The notes under the pieces: model-generated
Seen by the model: the letters and a program-made list of their open reading frames with translations, nothing else
Told to the model about the DNA's origin: nothing
The model's database searches: none
Position numbers and translations under genes: made by a program
In this document: one piece after another, positions 27,884 through 37,988 of the stretch
Layout: each line of letters starts with the position of its first letter
Numbering within the stretch: the stretch's first letter is position 1
Assembly (NCBI RefSeq): GCF_003007735.2
Contig: NZ_PXNQ02000001.1
Coordinates: 124,001 to 188,000, forward strand
Reading direction: 5' to 3'
Source: Paracoccus methylarcula
Lineage (GTDB): Bacteria > Pseudomonadota > Alphaproteobacteria > Rhodobacterales > Rhodobacteraceae
DNA length: 64,000 nt

Positions 27884-28621
27884 ATGTCCATACTTCAGAA
27901 TGCCGCGGATGTGTTGAGATGTTTCAGCAAGGAATGTCCCGACCTGACGGTGACCGAGGTCGTGCGCAGGCTGGGCATTCCCAAGGCCAATGCCTCGCGG
28001 CTTTTGAAGGCCATGCGCGAAGCCGGGTTGCTGGAGACCATTGGCGACAGTTATCGGCATCGTCCGGGCCGGCTGATGCTGGATCTCGGCACCGCCTATC
28101 GCAGTTCGTCGAACCTGATCGCCCGCGCCGGCGAGGCCGTGGGCGAGGTGTCGCAGCGTTTCGGCCATACCGGCTATGTCTCGATACGCGAGGGGCTGGA
28201 GGTCACCGGCGTCGCCGATTTTCCCGGCACCAATGCGTTGCGTGTCGTGGGTGCGATCGGTCGCCGGCTGACGGCGCATGAGAGCGCGACGGGACGCTCG
28301 CTGCTGGCCCGACTGACGGGTGACGAAGTGCGGGCACTGTTTGCCGGGCGGGATATGCCGGCGGAACTTGACGAAAAGCTCGCCGATATTCGCCGCGACG
28401 GTTTCGCGCTGTCCAGCCAGGAGGCCACGCCCGGCGTCGACGCGATTGCCATCGCGGTGGGCGATCCGGCCACCGAAGAGGCGGTCAGTCTGTGCATCGT
28501 CTATCCCCATTCCCTCGTCGATGACAAAGGCCGCGACGAGATGATCGCCGCCCTCTCCGAAGGGGCCGCAAGAATCGCGGGCGAGTTGGGCGATACCGCC
28601 TTCGTCCCGCCCAGGATCTGA
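27884..28621 (+). CDS. IclR-family transcriptional regulator
   Basis: About 245 residues: an N-terminal winged helix (LTVTEVVRRLGIPKANASRLLKAM split over residues 18-41) and a C-terminal effector domain of the IclR type (TGYVSIREGLEV, RLTAHESATGRSLLARL, GVDAIAIAVGD, SLCIVYPHSL). The frame could start at 27848, but that ATG lies inside the operator palindrome; the ATG at 27884 is favoured. It is the first gene before the hydantoinase/oxoprolinase and Dpp-type importer genes and probably controls them in response to the imported compound. Confidence 0.87.
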   Translation: MSILQNAADVLRCFSKECPDLTVTEVVRRLGIPKANASRLLKAMREAGLLETIGDSYRHRPGRLMLDLGTAYRSSSNLIARAGEAVGEVSQRFGHTGYVSIREGLEVTGVADFPGTNALRVVGAIGRRLTAHESATGRSLLARLTGDEVRALFAGRDMPAELDEKLADIRRDGFALSSQEATPGVDAIAIAVGDPATEEAVSLCIVYPHSLVDDKGRDEMIAALSEGAARIAGELGDTAFVPPRI

Positions 28622-28638
28622 GAAAGAGGAAGACCCGG

Positions 28639-31600
28639 ATGAATGCTTCATCACATCGCTGGCGCGTCGGTTTCGATATCGGCGGCACATTCACCGATTT
28701 CGTGCTGTATGACGGCGAGCAGGCCTCGGTCAAACTGCACAAGCGCCTGACGACGCCGCATGATCCCTCGGAGGCGGCGCTTTTGGGATTACAGGAACTG
28801 CTGGACATGGAAGGGATCGGGCACGCCGATGTGTCAGAGATCGTGCATGGCACCACGCTGGTCACCAATGCGGTGATCGAACGCAAGGGGGCCCCGGTCG
28901 GGCTGATCACGACGCGGGGCTTCCGTGATATCCTGGAGATGGGCACCGAGCAGCGTTACGATATCTATGACCTGTTCGTGAGCTTCCCCGATCCGATGGT
29001 CAGCCGCGATCTGCGGCTTGAGGTGGACGAGCGGATGACGGCGCAGGGCAAGGTGGTGACGCCTCTGGACGAGGGCGCGGTCCTGACCGCCGCCGAAAAG
29101 CTGGTGGCCGAGGGTTGCGAGGCCATCGCGCTGGTTTTCCTGCATTCCTACATCAACCCCGCGCATGAGCAGCGCGCGGCCGAAATCGTCCGGGCCGCCT
29201 TCCCGGAACTCTTGGTTTCGCTGTCCTCCGAGGTGGTGGCCGAGATGGGCGAATATCAGCGCGCGGTGACAACCTGCGCCAACGCTTTCGTGCAGCCGCT
29301 GATGAACCGCTACCTGACCAAGATGGAAGGCGCCCTGCGCGAATCGGGCTTTGACGGGGCGCTGCGTCTTATGCATTCTGCGGGCGGCTTGGTGTCGCTG
29401 GAGACGGCGCGCGACTTCCCGATCCGGTTGCTGGAGAGTGGACCGGCCGGTGGCGGGCTGGCGACGGCGCTGTTCGGGCAGGCGGCGGGACAGAAGGACG
29501 TCATTTCCTTCGACATGGGCGGCACAACTGCCAAGGCCTGCATGATCGAGGATGGCCGGGCCGAGATTTCGCCGATGATGGAGGCGGCACGGGTTCACCG
29601 TTTCACCAAGGGCTCGGGCCTGCCGATCAAGGCACCGGTGATCGAGATGATCGAGATCGGTGCCGGTGGCGGCTCGATCGCGGCAATCGACGAGGTCGGG
29701 CTGCTGAAAGTCGGGCCGCATTCGGCGGGCTCGGATCCCGGCCCTGCCTGCTACGGCATGGGTGGTGAACAGCCGACGGTGACCGATGCCAACCTGGTGC
29801 TGGGCTATTACGATCCGGGCTTTTTCCTGGGCGGACGGATGAAGCTGGACCTTAAGGCGGCACGGACAGCCATCGCGCGTGTGGCGGAGCCGCTTGGCCT
29901 GGGTGTCGAAAAGGCAGCCCTGGGCATTCACAAGGTTGTCGTGGAAAGCATGGCCGCTGCCGCGCGGGTGCATCTGGTCGAGCGTGGCAAGGATCCGCGC
30001 GCCTATTCCATGGTCGGCTTCGGCGGCGCCGGCCCTGCCCATGCCACGGATGTGGCGCGGGCGATGGGGATTTCCTCGGTGCTGATCCCGCCCGCATCCG
30101 GTGCGGCCTCGGCGCTCGGGTTCCTTGCGGCGCCACTGTCCTATGACGGGGTGCGCTCGATGCGGATCGAACTGGCGCCGGGTTTCGATGCGGCGGCATT
30201 GAACGGGTTGCTGCGGGATCTGGAAGAGGAAGGGTTGCACCACCTGACCCGCGCCGGGATCGCACGCGAGGACGCGGTGATCGAACGCAGCGCGGATATG
30301 CGGCTCGTGGGGCAGATGCATGACATCTCGGTCGATCTGCCCGATGGCGAGATCGGCGAGGCTGAACTGCCTGCCATCCGCGAGGCTTTCACCCGCGCCT
30401 ATTCCGCCCGCTATGCCGAGCCTTTCGAGGGCGCGCGCTTCGAGACGGTGAATTTCCGTGTCCGGGTAGCCGGGCCGACGCCGCAGCTTGCGCTGACAGG
30501 GGCCGCGGGCGGCGGAGACATGGAGGCCAAGATCAAGGGGCATCGTCAGTGCTGGTTCGACGAGGGCGAGTTCAGCACGGCTGTCTATGACCGTTATTCC
30601 CTTGGCGCAGGCGATGTCATCAACGGTCCCGCGATCATCGAGGAACGTGAATCGACCACGGTGGTCGGACCGGCGGATAGCGTGACCATTGACGCGGGCC
30701 TGAACCTTTGCGTGCAGATCGGAGCCGTGAAGGCTGGCGAAGCGCTGGTCACGCCCGAGATGTCGCGGGCCGAGGCCGTGGCACGGATCGAGGCCGATCC
30801 GATCGGGCTGGAGATCATGTGGTCGCGGCTCGTCAATGTCGTCGAGGAGATGTGGCTGACGGTCTGCCGCACGGCCTTTTCGCTGGTCATCGCCGAGGCT
30901 CAGGATTTCGCCTGCGAATTGCTGGACCGCGATGGCGAGACGCTGGCGCATAGCCCGCGCGCCATGCCGGTCTTCAACCTGACCCTGCCGCGTGCGGTCA
31001 AGGCGCTGCTCAAGCGTTATCCGGCCGAAACGCTGAAACCCGGCGACGTGCTGATCACCAATGATCCGTGGCTTTGCGCGGGCCACCTGTTCGACATCGC
31101 CATCGTCACGCCAGCCTTCCGCGATGGGCGGCTGGTCGGGCTGATGGGAACGGTCGGGCATGTCTCGGATATCGGCGGCACCAAGGATTCGCTGCATGCG
31201 CGCGAGATCTACGAGGAAGGCTTGCAGATCCCGCCGATGAAACTGTTCGAGGCCGGGCGTCCGAACGAGACGCTGGTCGAGATGATCCGCCAGAATGTCC
31301 GCAATGGCGAGCAGGTCCTGGGTGACATCTTTTCCTTTGTCGCGGCCAACAAGCTGGGGGCCGAGCGGCTGGACTCGTTCATGCGCGATTACGGCATGCA
31401 TGATTTGGGCGCATTGGCCGAGGTGGTGCAGGGCCTGTCGGAAAAGGCGATGCGCGACGCGATCCGGGCCTTGCCCGATGGCGATTACCGCTCGGAAATC
31501 ACCAACAACCCGTTGGGCGAGAAGATCAGCTATCCGGTCCTGGTCAAGGTCGAGGACGACCGGATCACGGTCGATTTCGACGGGGTGCCACCGCAATTGC

Positions 31601-32481
31601 CGCAAGGTGGGCTGAACTCGACGCTGAACTACACCGCGGCGCATGCCACCTATCCGTTGAAATGCATGCTGACACCGACGGTGCGCGGCAATGCGGGATG
31701 CTATCGGCCCTTTACCGTGACGGCGCCCGAAGGCTCGATCCTGAACCCGACCTATCCGGCCTCGGTGAACCTGCGCACGCGCACCGGCTGGTATCTGGCG
31801 CCGAATATCTTCCGCGCCATTGCGGACGCCGCGCCCGATCAGGTGCAATCCTTCACCGGGCTTTGCGTGGCGGCGAATATCTATGGCCAGGACCGGGATG
31901 GCCGGTTCTATTCCGACATGCTGTTCTGTGGCGGCGGTCAGGGCGGATCCGAGCGGGGCGACGGCAAATCCGCCCTGCTCTGGCCGACTTCGGCGGCAAA
32001 TACCTCGATCGAGCTGATGGAAAGCCGGGTGCCGGTGCTTGTGCTGGAGAAGTCACTGCTGCCGGACAGCGGCGGTCCGGGCAAGCATCGCGGCGGCTTG
32101 GGCCAGATCGTCCGTTTCTGCAAGCGTGATGCCGACGGGTTGTCGGCGCTGGTCTCGGTCTATCCTGAAGGCGTGGACAACCCCATCGATGGCTTGTTCG
32201 GCGGCCTGCCCGGCATGGGCGCGGTCGGGCGGGTGTTGTCCTCGGATGGCAGGTTGCTGCGTGATTGCGGTGCGGGTGAATTGGTGTCGGTCTCGTCGCC
32301 AGATGAGATCGTGGAGATCGTGCTTGCGGGCGGGTCCGGCTATGGCGACCCGGTCGAGCGTGACCCGGCGCTGATCTCGCGCGATCTGGCATTGGGCTTC
32401 GTGACGCCCGAACATGTCAGCCGCCACTATCGCCACATCCCCGAAGCGGCGGCTGCCGAAGCCAGCCCGCTTGATGCATGA
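28639..32481 (+). CDS. Fused hydantoinase/5-oxoprolinase (HyuA-HyuB)
   Basis: ATP-dependent amidohydrolase of 1280 residues that opens cyclic amides such as hydantoins or 5-oxoproline. The N-terminal half is the HyuA ATPase: FDIGGTFTDFVL (residues 9-20), the second phosphate motif FDMGGTTAKA near 292, GAGGGSIA, and GFGGAGPAHA. From about residue 715 the HyuB part follows (IGLEIMWSRLVNVVEEM, NDPWLCAGHLFDIAIVTP, GGLNSTLNYT, GGGQGGSERGDGK). A single-chain arrangement is seen in eukaryotic-type 5-oxoprolinases; many bacteria have two chains. Substrate cannot be fixed from sequence. The downstream peptide-type importer and the D-glutamate cyclase-like gene at 38964 make 5-oxoproline attractive. 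Confidence 0.88.
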   Translation: MNASSHRWRVGFDIGGTFTDFVLYDGEQASVKLHKRLTTPHDPSEAALLGLQELLDMEGIGHADVSEIVHGTTLVTNAVIERKGAPVGLITTRGFRDILEMGTEQRYDIYDLFVSFPDPMVSRDLRLEVDERMTAQGKVVTPLDEGAVLTAAEKLVAEGCEAIALVFLHSYINPAHEQRAAEIVRAAFPELLVSLSSEVVAEMGEYQRAVTTCANAFVQPLMNRYLTKMEGALRESGFDGALRLMHSAGGLVSLETARDFPIRLLESGPAGGGLATALFGQAAGQKDVISFDMGGTTAKACMIEDGRAEISPMMEAARVHRFTKGSGLPIKAPVIEMIEIGAGGGSIAAIDEVGLLKVGPHSAGSDPGPACYGMGGEQPTVTDANLVLGYYDPGFFLGGRMKLDLKAARTAIARVAEPLGLGVEKAALGIHKVVVESMAAAARVHLVERGKDPRAYSMVGFGGAGPAHATDVARAMGISSVLIPPASGAASALGFLAAPLSYDGVRSMRIELAPGFDAAALNGLLRDLEEEGLHHLTRAGIAREDAVIERSADMRLVGQMHDISVDLPDGEIGEAELPAIREAFTRAYSARYAEPFEGARFETVNFRVRVAGPTPQLALTGAAGGGDMEAKIKGHRQCWFDEGEFSTAVYDRYSLGAGDVINGPAIIEERESTTVVGPADSVTIDAGLNLCVQIGAVKAGEALVTPEMSRAEAVARIEADPIGLEIMWSRLVNVVEEMWLTVCRTAFSLVIAEAQDFACELLDRDGETLAHSPRAMPVFNLTLPRAVKALLKRYPAETLKPGDVLITNDPWLCAGHLFDIAIVTPAFRDGRLVGLMGTVGHVSDIGGTKDSLHAREIYEEGLQIPPMKLFEAGRPNETLVEMIRQNVRNGEQVLGDIFSFVAANKLGAERLDSFMRDYGMHDLGALAEVVQGLSEKAMRDAIRALPDGDYRSEITNNPLGEKISYPVLVKVEDDRITVDFDGVPPQLPQGGLNSTLNYTAAHATYPLKCMLTPTVRGNAGCYRPFTVTAPEGSILNPTYPASVNLRTRTGWYLAPNIFRAIADAAPDQVQSFTGLCVAANIYGQDRDGRFYSDMLFCGGGQGGSERGDGKSALLWPTSAANTSIELMESRVPVLVLEKSLLPDSGGPGKHRGGLGQIVRFCKRDADGLSALVSVYPEGVDNPIDGLFGGLPGMGAVGRVLSSDGRLLRDCGAGELVSVSSPDEIVEIVLAGGSGYGDPVERDPALISRDLALGFVTPEHVSRHYRHIPEAAAAEASPLDA

Positions 32482-32487
32482 CATGCG

Positions 32488-32515
32488 GGCGGCGCGGCAG
32501 AGAAACCGTGCCGCC
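32488..32515 (+). repeat. Hairpin between the oxoprolinase-like and binding-protein genes
   Basis: GGCGGCGCGG (32488-32497) pairs with CCGTGCCGCC (32506-32515), nine of ten positions, with an eight-base loop and no T-run. It probably stabilises or attenuates the transcript within the operon. Confidence 0.4.
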
Positions 32516-32556
32516 ATTCAACCAGAATGACAAATGATCCAGCACGGAGACCATCC

Positions 32557-34134
32557 ATGAACAGCTCCTCCTCTTTTTCCCTGTCCCGCCGCGGCCTGTT
32601 GGCGATGGCGGGCATCGGTCTGGCCAGCACGGTCTTTCCGCGCAAGATATTTGCCCAAGCGGGTGGTGGCGTGCTCGTCATCGCTTCCGGGCAGGATATC
32701 CCGAATTTCGATCCCCACACCGCCACGGGCTATTCGGCCTCGTTCTTCATGCGCAATGTCTATGATCCGCTGGTGCGGGTCTCGGGCAACCCGCCCGAAC
32801 CCCAGCCCGCCCTTGCCGAAAGCTGGGAGGTCAACGAGGACGGCACCGAGTTCATCTTCAAGCTGAACCCGGCGGCGAAGTTCCACAGCGGGAACCCGGT
32901 GACCGCCGAAGATGTCGTCTATTCCTTTGGCCGGGCGCTGAGGCTTGCCAAGGGCAATTCATGGATGATCCGCGATATCGTGACACCCGAGGGTGTGACG
33001 GCCATCGATCCCGCCACGGTGAAATTCTCGCTGACCGCACCCTATGCGCCGTTCCTGCAGGTCCTGCCCTGGATATTCGTCGTCGAGAAGGCGGTGGTGG
33101 AAGAAAACCTCGGCTCGGATGATGGCGAAACCTACCTGATGACGAATACTGCTGGATCGGGTCCGTTCGACGTGGCGCGGGTCGAGATCGGCACGCTCTA
33201 CCACCTGGCCCGCGCACCCGAAGCGTGGCAGGCGGGCGGCGGCAATCTTGATGGCGTCGTCTGGCAGATCGTGCGCGAAACCGCGACCCAACGCCTGATG
33301 ATCGAGCGGGGCGAGGCGCATATCGCCGTCGATCTGACCAGCGAAGACATGGATTCGCTGGAAGATGCGCCGGGCGTGGTCCGGGTGATCGAGCCGGAAT
33401 ACCGGACCTTCTCGATCAAGATGAACACCGAACATGGCCCCTGTGCGGATGTGAACCTGCGCAAGGCGATCTCCTATGCCACGAATTACGATGCCATCCT
33501 GGATGCGGCGGGTTACGCGGATCTGATGATCGGGCCGCTGCCGCATGGTATCCTTGGCCATGACCCCGAGCTTGAAGTCTATCGCACCGATCTGGACAAG
33601 GCCAAGGAATACATGGCCAAGACCGAGACTCCCGAGGGCGGCTTCACGCTGAAGATGATGCATGTCTCGGGGCTGGAGCAGCAGCGGCGTTGGGCGCTGA
33701 TCATGCTGGACAGTCTCAAGCAGTTGAATATCGGCCTCGAGATCGTGCCGATGAACTGGCCCGACATGGTCGCGGCCTGCCGTTCGCCCGAGACCTTCCC
33801 CGACATGTTCCCGGTCTACCAGACGGCGAATTACGGCGACACGGACAATATCGCCTATGCGGCCTATCATTCCTCGCGCAATGGAAACTGGCAGAACGCG
33901 GTCTATAACGACCCGGATACCGATGCGCTGATCGAAGCCGCCCGGACCGAGATCGATCCGGAGAAGCGGGTGGAGATCTATGGAAAGTTCCAGCGCAAAC
34001 TGGTCGAGGACGCCCCCGACATCTTTGGCGTGCTGGAACGGCGCAAGCTGGCGATGCGCGATGCGGTGAAAGGCTATCAGTTCACCCCGGTCGCGTCGAA
34101 CGCCATCGAAGCCTGGCCACTGTCGCTCGGCTGA
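32557..34134 (+). CDS. ABC transporter substrate-binding protein, family 5 (Dpp/Opp type)
   Basis: Periplasmic binding protein of about 525 residues for peptides or similar compounds. The N-terminus carries a twin-arginine signal (SLSRRGLLAMAGIGLAST, cleavage probably after KIFAQA), so it is exported folded by Tat. The mature part has family-5 features: ALAESWEVNEDGTEFIFKL, FHSGNPVTAEDVVYSFGRAL, NLRKAISYATNYDAIL. The ATG at 32557 with GGAGAC upstream is chosen over the one at 32527. It heads a complete importer operon. Confidence 0.9.
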   Translation: MNSSSSFSLSRRGLLAMAGIGLASTVFPRKIFAQAGGGVLVIASGQDIPNFDPHTATGYSASFFMRNVYDPLVRVSGNPPEPQPALAESWEVNEDGTEFIFKLNPAAKFHSGNPVTAEDVVYSFGRALRLAKGNSWMIRDIVTPEGVTAIDPATVKFSLTAPYAPFLQVLPWIFVVEKAVVEENLGSDDGETYLMTNTAGSGPFDVARVEIGTLYHLARAPEAWQAGGGNLDGVVWQIVRETATQRLMIERGEAHIAVDLTSEDMDSLEDAPGVVRVIEPEYRTFSIKMNTEHGPCADVNLRKAISYATNYDAILDAAGYADLMIGPLPHGILGHDPELEVYRTDLDKAKEYMAKTETPEGGFTLKMMHVSGLEQQRRWALIMLDSLKQLNIGLEIVPMNWPDMVAACRSPETFPDMFPVYQTANYGDTDNIAYAAYHSSRNGNWQNAVYNDPDTDALIEAARTEIDPEKRVEIYGKFQRKLVEDAPDIFGVLERRKLAMRDAVKGYQFTPVASNAIEAWPLSLG

Positions 34135-34142
34135 TGCGATTG

Positions 34143-34172
34143 CCCGGCGGGCAAGAAAGCCGGCCCGCCGGG
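34143..34172 (+). terminator. Attenuator-like hairpin after the binding-protein gene
   Basis: CCCGGCGGGC (34143-34152) and GCCCGCCGGG (34163-34172) form a perfect ten-base GC stem with a ten-base loop, followed by TTT. Such hairpins after binding-protein genes commonly give higher expression of the binding protein than of the permeases. Confidence 0.6.
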
Positions 34173-34194
34173 TTTCGAAGGAAGGAAACGGACC

Positions 34195-35202
34195 ATGCTG
34201 CAATTCATCGTCAGGCGCGTCCTGCTGCTGATCCCGGTCCTGGTCGGGCTGACCGTCATCATGTTCGCCATCGCCCGGATCCTGCCGGGCGATCCGGTGG
34301 CGCTGGCGGCCGGACCCAACGCGACGCAGGCCGAGATCGAAGCGCTGACCGTGGAATATGGCCTCGATCAGCCTGTCTGGGTTCAGTATGGTCACTATGT
34401 CTCGGGGCTGCTGCAAGGGGATCTGGGCACCTCGTTGCTGACCCGACGGCCTGTCGCGGCTGATATCGCAGCCTATCTGCCTGCCACGCTGGAACTGGTC
34501 TTCGCGGCCATGGCAATCGCGGTCCTGCTCGGCATTCCGCTTGGCCTCGTGACTGCTGTCTGGCGCAACCGCTGGCCCGATTACCTCTCGCAGGTGGCAG
34601 CTATCGGGGCGATCTCGATGCCGCGCTTCTTCCTCGGGTTGCTGCTGCAATTATGTTTCGCGATGTGGCTGGCTTGGCTGCCCCTGGGCGGGCGGTTGCC
34701 GATCATCGTGATCCCGCCACCCAGTGTCACCGGTTTCCTGACCATCGATGCACTGATCGCGGGAGACTGGACGGCTTTCACCACCGCCCTGAGTCACCTG
34801 GCCATGCCGGCCATCGCCATGTCGCTGTCCCCCTTGGCCACGATCATGCGGATGATGCGGTCCTCTACCATCGAGGTGATGCAGCAGGATTACGTGATGA
34901 CCGCCCGCGCGCTTGGCCTGCCCCGCCGCCAGATCATCACCAAATATGTCGCCCGCAACGCGGTCTCGGCCACGTTGACGGTGATCGGGCTCTATTTCGG
35001 CTGGTTGCTCGGCGGCACGGTGCTGGTCGAGACGGTTTTCGACTGGCCCGGCCTTGGCCTTTACGCCACCAAGGCCATCGTCTCGCAGGACATGATGCCG
35101 GTGATCGGCGTCGCGCTGGTGATCGGCCTGCTATTCGTCCTCGCCAATCTCGTCATCGACCTGCTCTATGGCGTCATCAACCCGAAGGTCCGTTACTCAT
35201 GA
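34195..35202 (+). CDS. ABC transporter permease, DppB type
   Basis: Inner-membrane permease with about six helices (335 residues). The N-terminus LLQFIVRRVLLLIPVLVGL-like helix, the loop LPGDPVALAAG, and the EAA loop near residues 235-255 (DYVMTARALGLPRRQIITKY) are typical of peptide and nickel importers. The C-terminal segment ends in VINPKVRYS, usual for DppB. Its stop overlaps the next start by four bases (ATGA). Confidence 0.92.
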   Translation: MLQFIVRRVLLLIPVLVGLTVIMFAIARILPGDPVALAAGPNATQAEIEALTVEYGLDQPVWVQYGHYVSGLLQGDLGTSLLTRRPVAADIAAYLPATLELVFAAMAIAVLLGIPLGLVTAVWRNRWPDYLSQVAAIGAISMPRFFLGLLLQLCFAMWLAWLPLGGRLPIIVIPPPSVTGFLTIDALIAGDWTAFTTALSHLAMPAIAMSLSPLATIMRMMRSSTIEVMQQDYVMTARALGLPRRQIITKYVARNAVSATLTVIGLYFGWLLGGTVLVETVFDWPGLGLYATKAIVSQDMMPVIGVALVIGLLFVLANLVIDLLYGVINPKVRYS

Positions 35203-36095
35203 CCGATACCGCAGAACATATCGCGACCGAGCCGGAACTGCCCAAGCAGGACAAGCTGCAACGCGCGCTGTTCCGGTTCCGGCAAAGCAGGCTGTCGATG
35301 CTGGGGGCGGTAATGGTGGCGCTGGTGGTGTTCTTCACCGCCTTTGGCACGCTGCTGGCCCCCTTCCCCGAGCATATCGCCGGTGGCGTAGATACCGCCG
35401 CCCGTTTCCAGCCGCCGTCATGGGCGCATCCCTTCGGCACCAACGAGCTTGGGCAGGACGTGTTGTCGCTGGTGATGGCGGGCACGACGGTGTCAGTGCT
35501 GGCCGGGCTGAGCGTGGTGCTGATCGGCACGGTCATCGGCACGCTGGTCGGCGCAATCGCCGGTTTCGCGGGCGGCTGGATCGACGAGATCCTGATGCGC
35601 CTGACCGACCTGACTCTGACCATTCCCGGGCTGATCCTCGCCATGGCGGTGGCGGCGGCGCTCGGCCCGGGCTTCACCAACATGATCATCGCCATCTCGC
35701 TGTCATGGTGGCCCGGCTATGCACGGCTGGTGCGGGGCGAGGTCCTGGCCGTGCGCGAGGAATCCTATGTCAATGCCGCCCGCGCCATCGGTGCCAGCCC
35801 GTCGCGCATCCTGCTGCGGCATATCCTGCCCAACACCGTCTCTCCGATCATCGTCAAGATGTCGCTGGACATGGGGTTCGCGATCCTGATGGTCGCCGGG
35901 CTGGGCTTTATCGGCATCGGTATCCGCCCGCCCACGCCGGAATGGGGCACGCTGCTCTCGGTTTCGCGCTCCTACATGCCGGATTACTGGTGGACGGCGA
36001 TGGCGCCCGGCATGGCGATGTTCTTTGCGGTGTTCGGTTTCAACCTGCTGGGCGACGGGCTGCGCGACATTCTCGACCCGAAAGCGAGGCGCTGA
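35199..36095 (+). CDS. ABC transporter permease, DppC type
   Basis: Second inner-membrane permease (298 residues). After a cytoplasmic leader, helix 1 (LSMLGAVMVALVVFFTAFGTLL) is followed by the loop HPFGTNELGQDVLSLVMAG and the EAA loop SYVNAARAIGASPSRILLRH, and the C-terminus GDGLRDILDPKARR is characteristic of DppC. It pairs with the preceding DppB-type permease; the ATPase gene starts two bases after its stop. Confidence 0.92.
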   Translation: MTDTAEHIATEPELPKQDKLQRALFRFRQSRLSMLGAVMVALVVFFTAFGTLLAPFPEHIAGGVDTAARFQPPSWAHPFGTNELGQDVLSLVMAGTTVSVLAGLSVVLIGTVIGTLVGAIAGFAGGWIDEILMRLTDLTLTIPGLILAMAVAAALGPGFTNMIIAISLSWWPGYARLVRGEVLAVREESYVNAARAIGASPSRILLRHILPNTVSPIIVKMSLDMGFAILMVAGLGFIGIGIRPPTPEWGTLLSVSRSYMPDYWWTAMAPGMAMFFAVFGFNLLGDGLRDILDPKARR

Positions 36096-36096
36096 G

Positions 36097-37131
36097 ATGA
36101 CTGCTCCACTCCTGTCGATCCGCGATCTGCATCTGTCGATGTCCAGCTATGACGGCAAGGCGCATGTGCTGAACGGCATCGACCTGACCGTGAACCGGGG
36201 CGAGATCTGGGGGCTGGTCGGCGAAAGCGGCTGCGGCAAGTCGCTGACCGGGCTGTCGATCTCGCAGCTTCTGCCATCGCCGCCGGCGGATTACATGGCC
36301 GGAGAGATCATGCTGGAGGGGCGCGATATGCTGAAACTGCCCCGGCCTGAGCTGCAGAAACTGCGCGGCAACCGCATCGGCATGATCTTTCAGGATCCGA
36401 CCACCAACCTGAACCCGGCTTTCCGGATCGGCGATCAGCTTGTCGACGTGGCGCTCGCGGCGGCGCGTTGGAAACCCGGCATCCTCGATTGCCCGCCCGG
36501 AGCGGGCAGATCGGAGCGCAAGCGCGCCGCCCGCAAGCTGGCCCGAGACATGCTGGAGCGGGTCGGCATTCCCGATGCGGGGATGCGCCTCGACAGCTAT
36601 CCGCACCAGTTCTCGGGCGGGATGCGGCAGCGGGTGCTGATCGCCATGGCGCTGATCGGACGTCCGGACCTGTTGATCGCGGACGAGCCGACCACGGCGC
36701 TGGATGTGTCCGTGCAGGCGCAGATCCTGAAACTGCTGAAAGGATGCGTCGCCGATTACGACATGGGCGTGATCCTGATCACCCATAACCTTGGCGTGGT
36801 GGCCGAAACCTGTAGCCATGTTGCCGTGATGTATGCGGGCAATATCGTCGAAAGCGGCCCGGTTGCGGCGGTGATCGAGCGGCCCGAGCATCCCTATACC
36901 CGCGCCCTGATGGCCTCGATCCCGACGCGGGACACCAGGCGCGGAATGCTGCGGGGCCTGGCCGGGTCGGTTCCGAACCTGATCACGCCGCCGCCCGGCT
37001 GCCGTTTCGCACCACGCTGCCCTCATGCCACGGCGGCCTGCATGACCGGCGTTCCCGCGCCGGTGCGGGTCGGCAGGGATCACGCCGCCGCCTGCATCCA
37101 TGCCAAGGAGCCGGAGACCGCCCATGTCTGA
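36097..37131 (+). CDS. ABC transporter ATP-binding protein, DppD type
   Basis: Cytoplasmic ATPase of 344 residues. Walker A GESGCGKS (about residues 42-49), Q-loop [10 protein letters not shown], signature FSGGMRQRV, Walker [13 protein letters not shown] and the H-loop ITHNLGVV are intact. The C-terminal cysteine-rich tail ([16 protein letters not shown]) is the oligopeptide-ATPase extension, often holding an iron-sulfur cluster. A somewhat long insertion (residues about 115-150) lies before the signature. The start at 36097 follows the permease stop closely, and its 3' end overlaps the DppF-type gene by eight bases. Confidence 0.92.
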   Translation: MTAPLLSIRDLHLSMSSYDGKAHVLNGIDLTVNRGEIWGLVGESGCGKSLTGLSISQLLPSPPADYMAGEIMLEGRDMLKLPRPELQKLRGNRIGMIFQDPTTNLNPAFRIGDQLVDVALAAARWKPGILDCPPGAGRSERKRAARKLARDMLERVGIPDAGMRLDSYPHQFSGGMRQRVLIAMALIGRPDLLIADEPTTALDVSVQAQILKLLKGCVADYDMGVILITHNLGVVAETCSHVAVMYAGNIVESGPVAAVIERPEHPYTRALMASIPTRDTRRGMLRGLAGSVPNLITPPPGCRFAPRCPHATAACMTGVPAPVRVGRDHAAACIHAKEPETAHV

Positions 37132-37936
37132 GATCATGCTGGAAATCGATGACGTCTCGAAAATCTATGCGGGCAAGCGTGGCATGTTCGGCCGCTCGCA
37201 TATGGTGGAAGCGCTGAAACATGTGTCGCTGTCGGTTCGGCGCGGCGAAAGCTTTGGACTCGTGGGGGAAAGCGGCTCGGGCAAGACCACGCTGACCCGC
37301 TCGATCCTGCAACTGGAGCGACCGACATCCGGCAGGGTCCTGTTTGAGGGCATGGATCTGGGGCAGCTCTCGACAGCCGAGATGCGGTGGCTGCGCGCGC
37401 GTATCCAGATCGTGTTCCAGGACCCCTATGCCTCGCTGAATCCGCGTATGTCCGTGCATGACATCGTCACCGAACCGATGCTGATCCACCGCGAGACGCT
37501 TGGCCTGAACCGCCGCCAACGGACCGAGCGTGCCGTCGAGCTTCTGTCCCTGGTCGGGTTGGGGGCGCAGCATCTGTATCGCCATCCGCATGAATTCTCG
37601 GGCGGGCAGCGCCAGCGTATCTGTATCGCCCGGGCGCTTGCCCCGGGTCCCGACCTGCTGGTGCTGGATGAGCCGACCTCGGCGCTGGATGTCTCGGTGC
37701 AGGCGCAGGTGCTGAACCTGCTCTGCGAATTGCAGGACAAGCTGGGGCTGACCTATTTCTTCATCAGTCATGACCTTGGCGTGGTGCGCTATCTCTGTGA
37801 CCGGCTGGCGCTGATCTATCGCGGCGAGATTGTCGAGCAGGGGGATTGCGCGTCGGTCTTCGATGCGCCGGAAACCGAATATGCCCGCGCGTTGATCGGC
37901 GCGATGCCCGAAGTCAAGGTCCCGCCAGCGGCCTGA
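37124..37936 (+). CDS. ABC transporter ATP-binding protein, DppF type
   Basis: Second ATPase of the importer (270 residues): Walker A GESGSGKTT, Q-loop FQDPYASLNPRM, signature FSGGQRQRI, Walker B LLVLDEPTSALD, H-loop ISHDLGVV. It lacks the long cysteine-rich tail of its partner. The ATG at 37124 (MSEIMLEID) overlaps the DppD stop and replaces the longer frame start. It completes a five-gene transport unit. Confidence 0.92.
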   Translation: MSEIMLEIDDVSKIYAGKRGMFGRSHMVEALKHVSLSVRRGESFGLVGESGSGKTTLTRSILQLERPTSGRVLFEGMDLGQLSTAEMRWLRARIQIVFQDPYASLNPRMSVHDIVTEPMLIHRETLGLNRRQRTERAVELLSLVGLGAQHLYRHPHEFSGGQRQRICIARALAPGPDLLVLDEPTSALDVSVQAQVLNLLCELQDKLGLTYFFISHDLGVVRYLCDRLALIYRGEIVEQGDCASVFDAPETEYARALIGAMPEVKVPPAA

Positions 37937-37988
37937 TCGGCTCATCATCCGCTTGACGCGATGCGCGGCCTGCCTGCTACTGGGTGAC

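Noticed and set aside
28834..31848. Very long minus-strand open frame (about 1000 codons) opposite the fused HyuAB gene
   Set aside because: It is a high-GC shadow of the real gene: the translation is arginine/histidine-rich with no family motifs, and the plus-strand frame is a clear 5-oxoprolinase-type protein.
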